DNA of 64,000 nucleotides from DAOUFU01 sp034429275. Lineage in GTDB: Bacteria; Chloroflexota; Anaerolineae; Aggregatilineales; Aggregatilineaceae. A model generated the notes under the pieces. The model saw nothing but the letters and a program-made list of their open reading frames with translations, had not been told where the DNA came from and did no database searches. The stretch spans positions 1-64,000 of the forward strand of contig DAOUFU010000013.1 in NCBI GenBank assembly GCA_034429275.1. Reading direction: 5' to 3'. Position numbers and translations under genes: made by a program. Shown piece after piece: positions 9,131 to 17,305 of the stretch (the stretch's first letter is position 1; each line of letters starts with the position of its first letter).

Positions 9131-10216
9131 ATGCAACACACCCGTTGGATGAAACTGTTGGCCCTGGCTCTTGTGCTGACGCTGGTCATTCCCCTCTCTG
9201 CTGTGCTGGCGCAGGGCGAAGAACCGATTGTCCTGCCCGAAGTTGACCCGCTGAGTGTGACCGGCGACATTGCCATCGCCGGCAGCTCGACCGTCGAGCC
9301 GATTACGGTTGCGATGGTGGCGCGCTTCAATGACGATGGCTTCTTTGGCAACATTACCGTGGCCGAAACCGGCACAGGCGCGGGGTTCGAGCGTTTCTGC
9401 AAAGAAGGATCGATCGACATCGCCAATGCCAGCCGCCCGGTAAAAGACTCTGAGATCGAGAACTGCGCCGCCATTGGTCGCACCAACGTGCTGGAATTCC
9501 GTGTCGGCACAGATGCCCTCACCATCGTGGTCAACAAGAACAACGACTTTGTGACCCAACTGAAGCGCAGTGAAGTCATCAAGATCTTCACCGGCGAAGT
9601 CACGAAGTGGAACGAGATCAATCCCGACTGGCCCGCCGAGACAATCCAGCTCTTCACCCCCGGCACCGACAGCGGCACCTTCACCTTCTTTGGCGAAGCT
9701 GTGCTGGGTACCAAGGGAATCTATAAAGAAGAGCAGGCCCGCACCGAAGCGCTGCTGGCCGCCAACCCCACCGTTAGCGAGAATGACAACACCCTGGTGG
9801 AAGGCGTAATGGGCAGCCCTTATGCAATCGGGTACTTCGGCTTCGCCTACTACGTCGAGAACCGCGACAACCTCACCGCCATCGCGATTGCCGACGACGT
9901 GACCTACGATGACGCCGATAATATCGTCGCCGTGCCCGAAGAAGAATGGGCCAATGCCGAGAAGCCGATCGAATACATTGAGCCTAACGAAGAAACCGCC
10001 GAATCAGGAACCTATATGCTGAGCCGCCCGCTGTTCATCTACAGCGACGCCAGTATCCTCAACGAGAAACCCCAGGTCGCTGCCTTCATCAACTACTACC
10101 TGATGAATGCCAACGAAGTCGTGACCGAGGTGGGCTACTTCCCCGTCAGCGTTGAGGCCCTGAATGCGGCCAAGCAGGCCTGGCTCGACGCGATGGGCGT
10201 CGAAGCCGCCCAGTAA
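9131..10216 (+). CDS. pstS: phosphate ABC transporter substrate-binding protein PstS
   Basis: High-affinity phosphate receptor, 361 residues. Signal peptide at 1-27 with cleavage before Q28-G29. The phosphate-site motifs are visible: A-G-S-S-T-V-E-P near residue 55 and T-P-G-T-D-S-G-T-F near residue 180. No lipobox, so it is probably soluble or held by another means. The ATG at 9131 has GAGGAG six bases upstream; an upstream GTG at 9107 is not needed. First gene of pstSCAB. No phoU was found in the window. Confidence 0.95.
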   Translation: MQHTRWMKLLALALVLTLVIPLSAVLAQGEEPIVLPEVDPLSVTGDIAIAGSSTVEPITVAMVARFNDDGFFGNITVAETGTGAGFERFCKEGSIDIANASRPVKDSEIENCAAIGRTNVLEFRVGTDALTIVVNKNNDFVTQLKRSEVIKIFTGEVTKWNEINPDWPAETIQLFTPGTDSGTFTFFGEAVLGTKGIYKEEQARTEALLAANPTVSENDNTLVEGVMGSPYAIGYFGFAYYVENRDNLTAIAIADDVTYDDADNIVAVPEEEWANAEKPIEYIEPNEETAESGTYMLSRPLFIYSDASILNEKPQVAAFINYYLMNANEVVTEVGYFPVSVEALNAAKQAWLDAMGVEAAQ

Positions 10217-10250
10217 ATCGACCGCGCACGCACGGCAGCGCGCATCTGGA

Positions 10251-10281
10251 CAAGGGGAGGAAATTGTTTCCTCCCCTCTTG
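10251..10281 (+). terminator. hairpin between pstS and pstC
   Basis: A near-perfect inverted repeat (GGGGAGGAAA, 3-base loop, TTTCCTCCCC, extended by CAA/TTG with one mismatch) directly after pstS. There is no T-run, so it is probably an attenuator or 3' stabiliser that favours PstS over the permease subunits. Confidence 0.6.
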
Positions 10282-10308
10282 TGGTGAACATAGCCTGAGG
10301 ACAGGATT

Positions 10309-11301
10309 ATGGACAACCCGGCCATCATGATTCAACAGAAAAGCCAGCCTTTGGTGAGCAGTCTGGAAGAACAGCCACTGCTGCGCAAGCAGTTCCGGCG
10401 TGGGGAAGCGGCTATCCAGGGGTTTTTGTTTTTATGCGGGTTCCTCACCATCTTCACAACGATTGCCATCGTGGTGATCCTGGGGCGCGAATCTCTGCTT
10501 CTGGTCACGTCGGAATATGTCGATGCCAGCGGGGCCATTCACCGGATCACGCCGCTCGACTTTGTGAACACACTGAACTGGCAGCCGCACCGCTTCGAAG
10601 TCGGCATCGCCCCACTGGTCACGGCCACCGTGATGAGTTCGGTGATCGCCATGCTGGTCGCCATTCCGCTGGGCCTGGGATCAGCTATCTACCTCAGCGA
10701 ATATGCGTCGCCGCGCGTGCGGAATACGCTCAAGCCGGTGCTCGAAGTGCTGGCTGGGGTGCCGACCGTGGTTTACGGCTTTTTCGCCCTGCAGTTCATG
10801 ACCCCGCTGCTCAAAGACCTGTTTGGGCAGGGCACAGTCGAGACCTTCAACCTCGCCTCCGCCGGCATGGTGATGGGGATCATGATCCTGCCGCTGGTGG
10901 CGTCGATGAGCGAGGATGCGCTGAGCGCGGTGCCCCGCTCGCTGCGCGAAGCTTCGTATGGGCTGGGATCAACCAAGTTCGAAACGACGATCCGCGTTGT
11001 CCTGCCCGCTGCCGTATCGGGCATCATCGCCGCGTTCATCATCGCCATCTCGCGCGCCATCGGTGAAACGATGATCATGGCGATTGCGGCGGGAGCGCGC
11101 CCCAATCTGTCGCTCAATCCTTTCGAGTCTGCCTGGACCATGACGGGCTACATCGCCAGCATCAGCGGTGGCGACCTGGCCTACGACACATTGGACTACA
11201 ACAGCGTATTTGTGGTGGGTCTGCTGCTGTTCGTCATGACCTTTGGCCTCAACCTGCTCAGCCGCGCCGTTGTCGCCCACTTCCGCGAGGTGTACGACTG
11301 A
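10309..11301 (+). CDS. pstC: phosphate ABC transporter permease PstC
   Basis: Membrane permease, 330 residues with about six transmembrane segments. The PstC features LSEYASPRVRNTLKPVLEVLAGVP and VPRSLREASYGLGSTKFET (EAA loop) are clear. RBS GAGGACAGG precedes the ATG. It ends one base before pstA, so the two are translationally coupled. Confidence 0.95.
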   Translation: MDNPAIMIQQKSQPLVSSLEEQPLLRKQFRRGEAAIQGFLFLCGFLTIFTTIAIVVILGRESLLLVTSEYVDASGAIHRITPLDFVNTLNWQPHRFEVGIAPLVTATVMSSVIAMLVAIPLGLGSAIYLSEYASPRVRNTLKPVLEVLAGVPTVVYGFFALQFMTPLLKDLFGQGTVETFNLASAGMVMGIMILPLVASMSEDALSAVPRSLREASYGLGSTKFETTIRVVLPAAVSGIIAAFIIAISRAIGETMIMAIAAGARPNLSLNPFESAWTMTGYIASISGGDLAYDTLDYNSVFVVGLLLFVMTFGLNLLSRAVVAHFREVYD

Positions 11302-11302
11302 G

Positions 11303-12967
11303 ATGGCCAGCAGCGTTGCCTTGTTCACTGTTCTACTGTTCAGCCTGCTGCTGGGCGTCAACGGCAGCATGACTTCCTCATCCATCGCCGCCCGCCGTGG
11401 ATACAGCCCCAAACTGGGGATGATCGCGGGGGGCATCGTCGGTTTTGCCAGCACCTGGCTGGCCGCCGTGCTGCTCTGGGTCGTGGCAAGCGATGCCATC
11501 GGGGCAGTGGGTGGGTTTGTGGGCGGCCTGGTTGGGCTGGTCACCCTGTGGAACCTGACCCCGGATCGCAGCGCCCAGCAGGATGGACTGCCCGAAGGCG
11601 AGAACCTGCGCCGCAATGTGACGGCGCGCCACCTGCGGGGCAAGTTGATGCGGGCGTTGTTCCTGGCTGCCGTTGCTTTCGCGCTGCTCTCGCTGGCCAC
11701 GCTGATCGCAACCGTGCTTGACAAGAGCGTCGGTTACACCGCAGTCCAGTATGCGGTCGAACCGGAAGATCTGCTCGTGAACGGGCAGCCAACCGGGCGT
11801 GGCCTGGAACACCTCTCCGAAGATGAGCTGGCCCTGGTCCTGGCCGAAGGCGTGCGCGTGGCCCGGCTGCGCGTGGCCGTCTTGGAGCAGGTACGCGGAG
11901 CCAGCCAGGATCAGTTCGCCGACCTCAGCCAGCAGCCACTCCGGCTTCTGCTGAGCGGCCACAATTATCCCGCCGAACTGGCCGACCTTCCGTTCAACCA
12001 GGTTGATGCTTCACAGGCAGCAGAAATTCTGAAAGCGAACCTATCAAAAGAAGATCTGCGGCAGATTGTACTGGACGAGATCATCCAGCCGCAGATCGTC
12101 AAGGGGTGGCCCCTGTGGGAATCGCTGACCAACAAGGGCGACATCAAGGCCACGATGGCGGAAAAGTATCCGCAGGCCCGCCTGGAATGGCATTCGTGGC
12201 TGAACTGGGACTTCATCAGCAGTCCGCTCGATCCACGCCGCCCTGATGCGACAGGGTTGCGCCCGGCACTGTATGGATCGGTGATGATCATCTTGATCAC
12301 CATCGTTGTCGCCTTCCCGATCGGGGTCGGCGCAGCCATTTACCTGGAAGAATACGCCAGTAAAAACCGGCTGAACGACCTGATCCAGACTAATATCAGC
12401 AACCTGGCCGGCGTGCCCTCGATCATCTACGGGATGCTGGGGCTGGGGATATTTGTTCGCGCGTTGAGCCACCTGACGAGCGGCAACGTCTTTGGGACGA
12501 CTACCGCCAATGGCCGGACTGTAGTATCAGCCGGGTTCACACTGGCCCTTCTGATCCTGCCGTTGATCATCATCAACGCGCAGGAAGCGATCCGTGCTGT
12601 GCCCAATTCGCTGCGCCAGGCCAGCTATGGGCTGGGCGCTACCAAATGGCAGACGATCTGGAACCACGTGTTGCCCTATTCCATGCCCGGCATTCTGACC
12701 GGGACGATCCTGGCGATCTCGCGCGCCATCGGCGAAACTGCTCCGCTGATCCTGGTTGGAGCCGCCACCTATCTAACTCAAGACCCCAAGGGACCATTCT
12801 CCAGTTTCACCGCGCTGCCGATGATCATTTATCGCTGGACGACCCTTCCCCAGGCCGAATTCCGCAACGCCGCCGCTGCCGCCATCATCGTGCTGCTGGT
12901 GATGCTGCTCAGCCTGAACTCAATCGCGATCATTCTGCGCAACCGCTTCAGCAGGAGACTCTCATGA
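11303..12967 (+). CDS. pstA: phosphate ABC transporter permease PstA with a long N-terminal extension
   Basis: The C-terminal 260 residues are a standard PstA permease: LEEYASKNRLNDLIQTNISN, an EAA loop with VPNSLRQASYGLGATKWQT, and SRAIGETAPLILVGA. The protein is 554 residues, nearly twice the usual 280-300. The added N-terminus has two or three hydrophobic helices within residues 1-85 and another at about 108-130. A soluble, probably extracytoplasmic stretch of about 170 residues follows. The start at ATG 11303 is one base after pstC; an upstream in-frame codon at 11243 would lie inside pstC and is rejected. pstB overlaps its stop by 4 bases. Confidence 0.93.
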   Translation: MASSVALFTVLLFSLLLGVNGSMTSSSIAARRGYSPKLGMIAGGIVGFASTWLAAVLLWVVASDAIGAVGGFVGGLVGLVTLWNLTPDRSAQQDGLPEGENLRRNVTARHLRGKLMRALFLAAVAFALLSLATLIATVLDKSVGYTAVQYAVEPEDLLVNGQPTGRGLEHLSEDELALVLAEGVRVARLRVAVLEQVRGASQDQFADLSQQPLRLLLSGHNYPAELADLPFNQVDASQAAEILKANLSKEDLRQIVLDEIIQPQIVKGWPLWESLTNKGDIKATMAEKYPQARLEWHSWLNWDFISSPLDPRRPDATGLRPALYGSVMIILITIVVAFPIGVGAAIYLEEYASKNRLNDLIQTNISNLAGVPSIIYGMLGLGIFVRALSHLTSGNVFGTTTANGRTVVSAGFTLALLILPLIIINAQEAIRAVPNSLRQASYGLGATKWQTIWNHVLPYSMPGILTGTILAISRAIGETAPLILVGAATYLTQDPKGPFSSFTALPMIIYRWTTLPQAEFRNAAAAAIIVLLVMLLSLNSIAIILRNRFSRRLS

Positions 12968-13752
12968 CCGTCAGCACCACCAGCAAGTATGCTATCGAAA
13001 TCGAGGACCTCAACATCTATTACGGCGATTTTCTGGCGGTGAGCGGGGTTAACCTGAAGATTGAGCCGAACAAGATCACCGCGCTGATCGGGCCATCGGG
13101 CTGCGGCAAAAGCACCCTGCTGCGCTCGATCAACCGCATGAACGACCTGATCCCCGGCACACGCACCGAGGGCAGTGTCTGGTTCCGGGGCATCAATTTG
13201 TACGATCCCCAAGTGGACGCCGTTGAGGTACGCCGCCGGATTGGGATGGTGTTCCAGAAGCCGAACCCCTTCCCAAAGTCGATTTTCGACAACATCGCCT
13301 ATGGCCCACGCATCCTGGGGCTGAAAGACAAAGCCGTGCTGGCCGACATCGTCGAGCGCAGCCTGCGGCAGGCCGCGCTGTGGGATGAAGTGAAGGATAA
13401 TCTGAAAAAGTCGGGGTTGGCCCTTTCCGGTGGGCAGCAGCAGCGCCTGTGCATCGCCCGCGCGCTGGCCGTCGAACCGGAAATGATCCTGATGGACGAG
13501 CCATGCTCGGCTCTTGACCCCATCGCCACGCTGCGCATCGAGGAATTGATGCGTGAGTTGAAGAGCAGCTACACGATCGTCATCGTCACGCACAACATGC
13601 AGCAAGCGGCGCGTGTCTCTGAATACACCGCGTTCATGCTCTCGAACGAAAAGCGCGCGGGTGAGCTGATCGAATATGATCGCACCGAGACCATCTTCAA
13701 GAAGCCCAGCGATCCGCGCACCGAAGATTACATCACCGGGCGATTTGGATAG
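12964..13752 (+). CDS. pstB: phosphate ABC transporter ATP-binding protein PstB
   Basis: ATPase of the phosphate importer, 262 residues. Walker A reads G-P-S-G-C-G-K-S, the signature is L-S-G-G-Q-Q-Q-R, and Walker B is I-L-M-D-E-P-C-S-A-L-D-P, which is diagnostic for PstB. The ATG overlaps the pstA stop as ATGA, so the start is fixed by coupling; a much longer in-frame extension to 12646 lies inside pstA and is rejected. A rho-independent terminator follows. Confidence 0.97.
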   Translation: MTVSTTSKYAIEIEDLNIYYGDFLAVSGVNLKIEPNKITALIGPSGCGKSTLLRSINRMNDLIPGTRTEGSVWFRGINLYDPQVDAVEVRRRIGMVFQKPNPFPKSIFDNIAYGPRILGLKDKAVLADIVERSLRQAALWDEVKDNLKKSGLALSGGQQQRLCIARALAVEPEMILMDEPCSALDPIATLRIEELMRELKSSYTIVIVTHNMQQAARVSEYTAFMLSNEKRAGELIEYDRTETIFKKPSDPRTEDYITGRFG

Positions 13753-13776
13753 ACCGCGAGAACCGGCTGACACGCC

Positions 13777-13803
13777 AGGCTGCCCACAAGGCAGCCTTTT
13801 TGT
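13777..13803 (+). terminator. rho-independent terminator of the pst operon
   Basis: Stem AGGCTGCC / GGCAGCCT with a 5-base loop, followed by a TTTTGTT run, about 25 bases after the pstB stop and between convergent operons. Confidence 0.85.
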
Positions 13804-13816
13804 TGGCGGCGCTCAA

Positions 13817-14222
13817 TCAGGGTTCCGAGGGTGTGGTTTCTTTGATGTCAAGCGAATCGCCGGTGGATTCGCAGCTATCGAGGACATGCGTCACCGGGTC
13901 GTAATGCCCTGCCAGCTCATCGGCGATGGTCTCTTTCGCCAGCTTGACGCCTACAAAATAGCCCGCCCGGCCCAACATATGCGCGGCGATGGGCGCGGTC
14001 AGCAGCAGGAAAACGATCGTCGCCGCTGCACGGCTGGTGATTCCCACATTGTCGAAGTGAACGGCCACCGCCGCCAGAATGAAGCCGGACCCCAGGGTAG
14101 CTGCTTTGGTGCTGGCCGACATCCGCAGGAACAAATCGGGCATCCGCAGCACTCCCAAAGCGGCAACCAACATAAACAGCGCCCCTCCCAGCATCAGCGC
14201 GGCGGTCAAGACATCCTGCATT
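13817..14222 (-). CDS. mnhG: Na+/H+ antiporter subunit G (MnhG/MrpG)
   Basis: Small membrane subunit of the multisubunit cation/proton antiporter, 134 residues with three hydrophobic helices and the family segment VAALGVLRMPDLFLRMSA. The polar C-terminal tail after residue 100 is typical in length for this family. A GTG at 14227 overlaps the mnhF stop, but GGAGGG stands seven bases before the ATG at 14222, so that ATG is chosen. Last gene of the operon. Confidence 0.9.
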
Positions 14223-14223
14223 G

Positions 14224-14490
14224 TCACACCCTCCGTTCGATGTAATACGCAAAAGCAACCGTCCCCAGGAATGAGATCAGGGCCATCGCGATAGCCACAT
14301 CGAGGAAGGCTGCCTGCTCAGTTGCAATCGCATAAGCAGCGATGATTCCAATTCCCAGCGCGCTCATCAGGTCTAGCGCGACCACCCGGTCGGGCAGGCT
14401 GGGTCCGCGCACCAGCCGCACGAACACGATCCCCACCGAGAGAACCAGCATAGGCATCACTATGTAGGTGGTGAAGTCATCGAGGTTCAT
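14224..14490 (-). CDS. mnhF: Na+/H+ antiporter subunit F (MnhF/MrpF)
   Basis: 88-residue membrane subunit with three helices and the conserved RLVRGPSLPDRVVALDL segment. Overlaps mnhE by four bases (ATGA), showing tight coupling inside the mnh operon. Confidence 0.92.
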   Translation of the reverse strand: MNLDDFTTYIVMPMLVLSVGIVFVRLVRGPSLPDRVVALDLMSALGIGIIAAYAIATEQAAFLDVAIAMALISFLGTVAFAYYIERRV

Positions 14491-14963
14491 TTTCGCAGCA
14501 ACTCCATCACACGGCGCTCAAACCCCTGCTTGATCTCCTGGCGAAAGCTGTCCAGGTCGTCAACAAAGATGGTATGAACGTACATCACGCAGCGATCCTG
14601 CGAGACATCCAGGTAGAGCGTGCCGGGGGTCAGCGTGATCAGGTTGGCCAGCAGCGTGATTTCCGCGTCTGTCTGAATGTCGAGCGGGATGGCGACAATC
14701 GCCGGGCGCATGATTGGGCGCGGCGAGATGACCATAAGCATGACGCGCAGGCTGGCCACCACCAGTTCTTTGAAAAAAAACAGCGCAAAACCTACCGCCT
14801 GCGGGACCTTGACGAAATAATTGGATGGCTGCATCAAGCGTTGAGTCAGCCACAGCAGGGCAAACCCCACTGCAAAGCCCACCGCCAGGTTCGCCGGGGA
14901 GAAGGTGCCGGTCAGTGCGGCCCAGGCCAGGGCCAACAGGTTATTCAGTAAGAACAGGGTCAC
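14487..14963 (-). CDS. mnhE: Na+/H+ antiporter subunit E (MnhE/MrpE)
   Basis: 158-residue subunit: two N-terminal membrane helices, then a cytoplasmic part containing the MrpE hallmark around TLTPGTLYLDVS and YVHTIFVDD. The GTG start overlaps the mnhD stop and is preceded by an excellent AGGAGGT six bases upstream. Confidence 0.93.
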   Translation of the reverse strand: MTLFLLNNLLALAWAALTGTFSPANLAVGFAVGFALLWLTQRLMQPSNYFVKVPQAVGFALFFFKELVVASLRVMLMVISPRPIMRPAIVAIPLDIQTDAEITLLANLITLTPGTLYLDVSQDRCVMYVHTIFVDDLDSFRQEIKQGFERRVMELLRK

Positions 14964-16462
14964 GCGCCACCTCCTAACACGGCCCGAATATATAGCGTCG
15001 GATCGAGCAGTTGGGCTGCCGCCTCCTGGGCCAGCTTGAGCACCGGCTCCGCCCCGATGCCCATGATCAGGGTCAGCGCGGCCAGCGTGACGGTGGGCGC
15101 CAGCAGCGAGAAACGATTCGTCACCGGCGAGAACGCGGTGTCAGGGTCGCCATCGGGATAATCCTTCCAGAAGGCTTCGGCCCAGATCTTGGTCATCGAG
15201 AAGAGCGTCAGCACGCTCACGACCAGCGAAACACCGACAATCACATAGTCGGAGGTCTCCAGCCCGGCACGGACCAGGGTCAGCTTGGCCCAGAACCCGG
15301 AAAACGGCGGCAGACCCGCCAGCGCCATCGCCGGAAGGAAGAACAGCACGGCCAGGCCGGGCCGCGCGCGGTACAGGCCGCCCAGGTGCTTGAGATCGTA
15401 GCTGCCCGCCACCTGTCGCACAATCCCGCTGACCAAAAACAGCGCGGACTTGGCGAAGATCACGTGCACCATGAAGTAGATCGTGCCGGTGAGCGCCAGT
15501 TCGCTGAACAGGCCCAGCCCCATCAGCAGGTAGCCGATCTGGCTGATGATATGGAACGACAGCAGCCGCCGGACTTCCGTCTGGGCGACGGCCCCCAGCA
15601 CACCGGTGACCATCGTGAACCCAGCGATCACCAGCATGAGCGTGTGTGTGTAGTTCACGTCCTGCACAAAGATCAGCGTGAAGACGCGCACCAGGGCATA
15701 AACGCCCACTTTCGTCAGCAGGGCGGAAAACAACGCCGTGATGGCAATCGGCGGGGTGTGGTAGGACGCAGGCAGCCAGAAGAACAACGGAAACAGGCCC
15801 GCCTTGATGCCAAACGCGATCAAAAACAAGACAGCCAGCACCGTTGTCAGCCCATAATCTACCCGCCCACTGCTGACCTGCCGCGCCAGGTCGGCCATGT
15901 TCAGCGTGCCGGTCACGCTGTAGAGGATGCCGACCGAGGTCAGGAACAAGGCAGACGACAGCAGGTTGATGGTGACGTACTTCAGCGCGCCTTCAAGCTG
16001 CTCGCGCTGGCCGCCCAGGGCCATCAGCACAAACGACGCGATCAACATCACCTCGAACCAGACATACAGGTTGAACATATCCCCGGTCAAAAATGCGCCA
16101 CTGACACCCATCAACAGCGTGTGCAGCAGGGGATAGTACCCAAAGGCTTCGCGGTCCCTGTCGATGCTGCCCAGTGAATAGACGGCCACCAGCAGGCCCA
16201 TCAGGCCTGTCATCGCCACCATGATCGCGCTGAGCAGATCGGCCACCAGGGTGATGCCGAACGGAGCGGGCCAGTTGCCGATCTGGGTGGCCTGGATGCC
16301 ATCGCGCCAGACCAGCGCCAGCAGCACGAACCCCGATACTACGTGAGCAATCGCGCCCACCACATTGATCCGGCGCTGAACGGCGAGGTTATGCCAGAAC
16401 AACATGGCACTGACAGCCGTCAGGAAAGGCACCAATACCGGCAGCAAGAGCACAATATTCAT
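14960..16462 (-). CDS. mnhD: Na+/H+ antiporter subunit D (MnhD/MrpD)
   Basis: 500-residue, about 14-helix protein homologous to NuoN/NuoM proton-pumping subunits. Conserved Lys-containing helices and the segments FNLYVWFEVMLIASFVL and PLFFWLPASYHTPPIAITALFSALLTKVGVYALVR are clear. Together with MnhA it forms the ion-translocating core. The start ATG overlaps the mnhC stop by four bases. Confidence 0.95.
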   Translation of the reverse strand: MNIVLLLPVLVPFLTAVSAMLFWHNLAVQRRINVVGAIAHVVSGFVLLALVWRDGIQATQIGNWPAPFGITLVADLLSAIMVAMTGLMGLLVAVYSLGSIDRDREAFGYYPLLHTLLMGVSGAFLTGDMFNLYVWFEVMLIASFVLMALGGQREQLEGALKYVTINLLSSALFLTSVGILYSVTGTLNMADLARQVSSGRVDYGLTTVLAVLFLIAFGIKAGLFPLFFWLPASYHTPPIAITALFSALLTKVGVYALVRVFTLIFVQDVNYTHTLMLVIAGFTMVTGVLGAVAQTEVRRLLSFHIISQIGYLLMGLGLFSELALTGTIYFMVHVIFAKSALFLVSGIVRQVAGSYDLKHLGGLYRARPGLAVLFFLPAMALAGLPPFSGFWAKLTLVRAGLETSDYVIVGVSLVVSVLTLFSMTKIWAEAFWKDYPDGDPDTAFSPVTNRFSLLAPTVTLAALTLIMGIGAEPVLKLAQEAAAQLLDPTLYIRAVLGGGA

Positions 16463-16851
16463 GTGCGACTCCTCGGTTTGATGTCCGGCAGCTTGACTTT
16501 GGTCCGTTCTTCGGTCGAACGGATGCCGTCGAGATCATCAGTATTGGTAGATTGGTAGGTGCGCTTGAACAGCACCAACGCGAACGCCTGCACTCCAAAG
16601 CCGATGACCAGCGCAGTCAGGATCAGCGCTTGCGGCAGCGGATCGGCAAACGGCTCGGCAGGCCGGGTCATGCCCTCAGCGATCAACGGGGGCGATCCGC
16701 GCGTCACGCCGTTCACCGTGAAGATCAGCAGGCTTGAGGCATATCCTAACAGCGACAGCCCGATCACTACCTTCACAAAGCTGCGGCGCATCATCATGTA
16801 CAGCCCGGCGCTGTAGAGTGCGCCGATCAATATAGCGAGCAGCACTTCCAT
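16459..16851 (-). CDS. mnhC: Na+/H+ antiporter subunit C (MnhC/MrpC)
   Basis: 130-residue NuoK-like subunit with three helices. The sequence D-P-L-P-Q-A-L-I-L-T-A-L-V-I-G is the family fingerprint. It follows mnhB by two bases. The polar C-terminal tail of about 30 residues is somewhat longer than usual. Confidence 0.93.
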   Translation of the reverse strand: MEVLLAILIGALYSAGLYMMMRRSFVKVVIGLSLLGYASSLLIFTVNGVTRGSPPLIAEGMTRPAEPFADPLPQALILTALVIGFGVQAFALVLFKRTYQSTNTDDLDGIRSTEERTKVKLPDIKPRSRT

Positions 16852-16853
16852 CG

Positions 16854-17273
16854 CTAACTTTCCCCCTCGGCCTCGATCAGCGCAAAAATGATGGTGAGCA
16901 CCACGCCAATCACCACCAGATAAACCCCGATGTCAAACATCAACGGCGTGCCCAGCTTGCCGATGACGCCTATTTCACGCGTATCCCAGCGCGCGGTCAT
17001 GAACGGGCGGCCATAGAACCACCCAACCACACCGCTGACCGCCGCAATCATCAGCCCGACTCCGATCAAGCGGCGTGAACTGACGCGCAACAGCAGGCGA
17101 GCAGCTTCCACGCCGTAAGCGATGGCGTAGAGCGCAAAAGCAGTCGCCGCCACCAGCCCGCCGACAAATCCTCCACCCGGCTCGTTGTGCCCACGCAGCA
17201 GCGTAAAGATCGAAAACAGCAGCAGCAGCGGCAGCAAATAGCGAGTAGCCGTTCGCAAAACTACCGAATCCAT
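16854..17273 (-). CDS. mnhB: Na+/H+ antiporter subunit B (MnhB/MrpB)
   Basis: 139-residue, four-helix membrane protein with the diagnostic HNEPGGGFVGGLVAA segment near residue 30. Located 32 bases after mnhA, with a purine-rich GGAAGGGG before its ATG. Confidence 0.93.
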   Translation of the reverse strand: MDSVVLRTATRYLLPLLLLFSIFTLLRGHNEPGGGFVGGLVAATAFALYAIAYGVEAARLLLRVSSRRLIGVGLMIAAVSGVVGWFYGRPFMTARWDTREIGVIGKLGTPLMFDIGVYLVVIGVVLTIIFALIEAEGES

Positions 17274-17305
17274 ACCCCTTCCCTCCCAGATCGTGCGTTC
17301 ACGGC

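Noticed and set aside
11243..11302. Upstream start for pstA
   Set aside because: It would lie inside pstC; the ATG one base after the pstC stop fits coupling.
15011..16177. 388-codon frame antisense to mnhD
   Set aside because: Shadow of a strongly conserved membrane gene with no recognisable content of its own.
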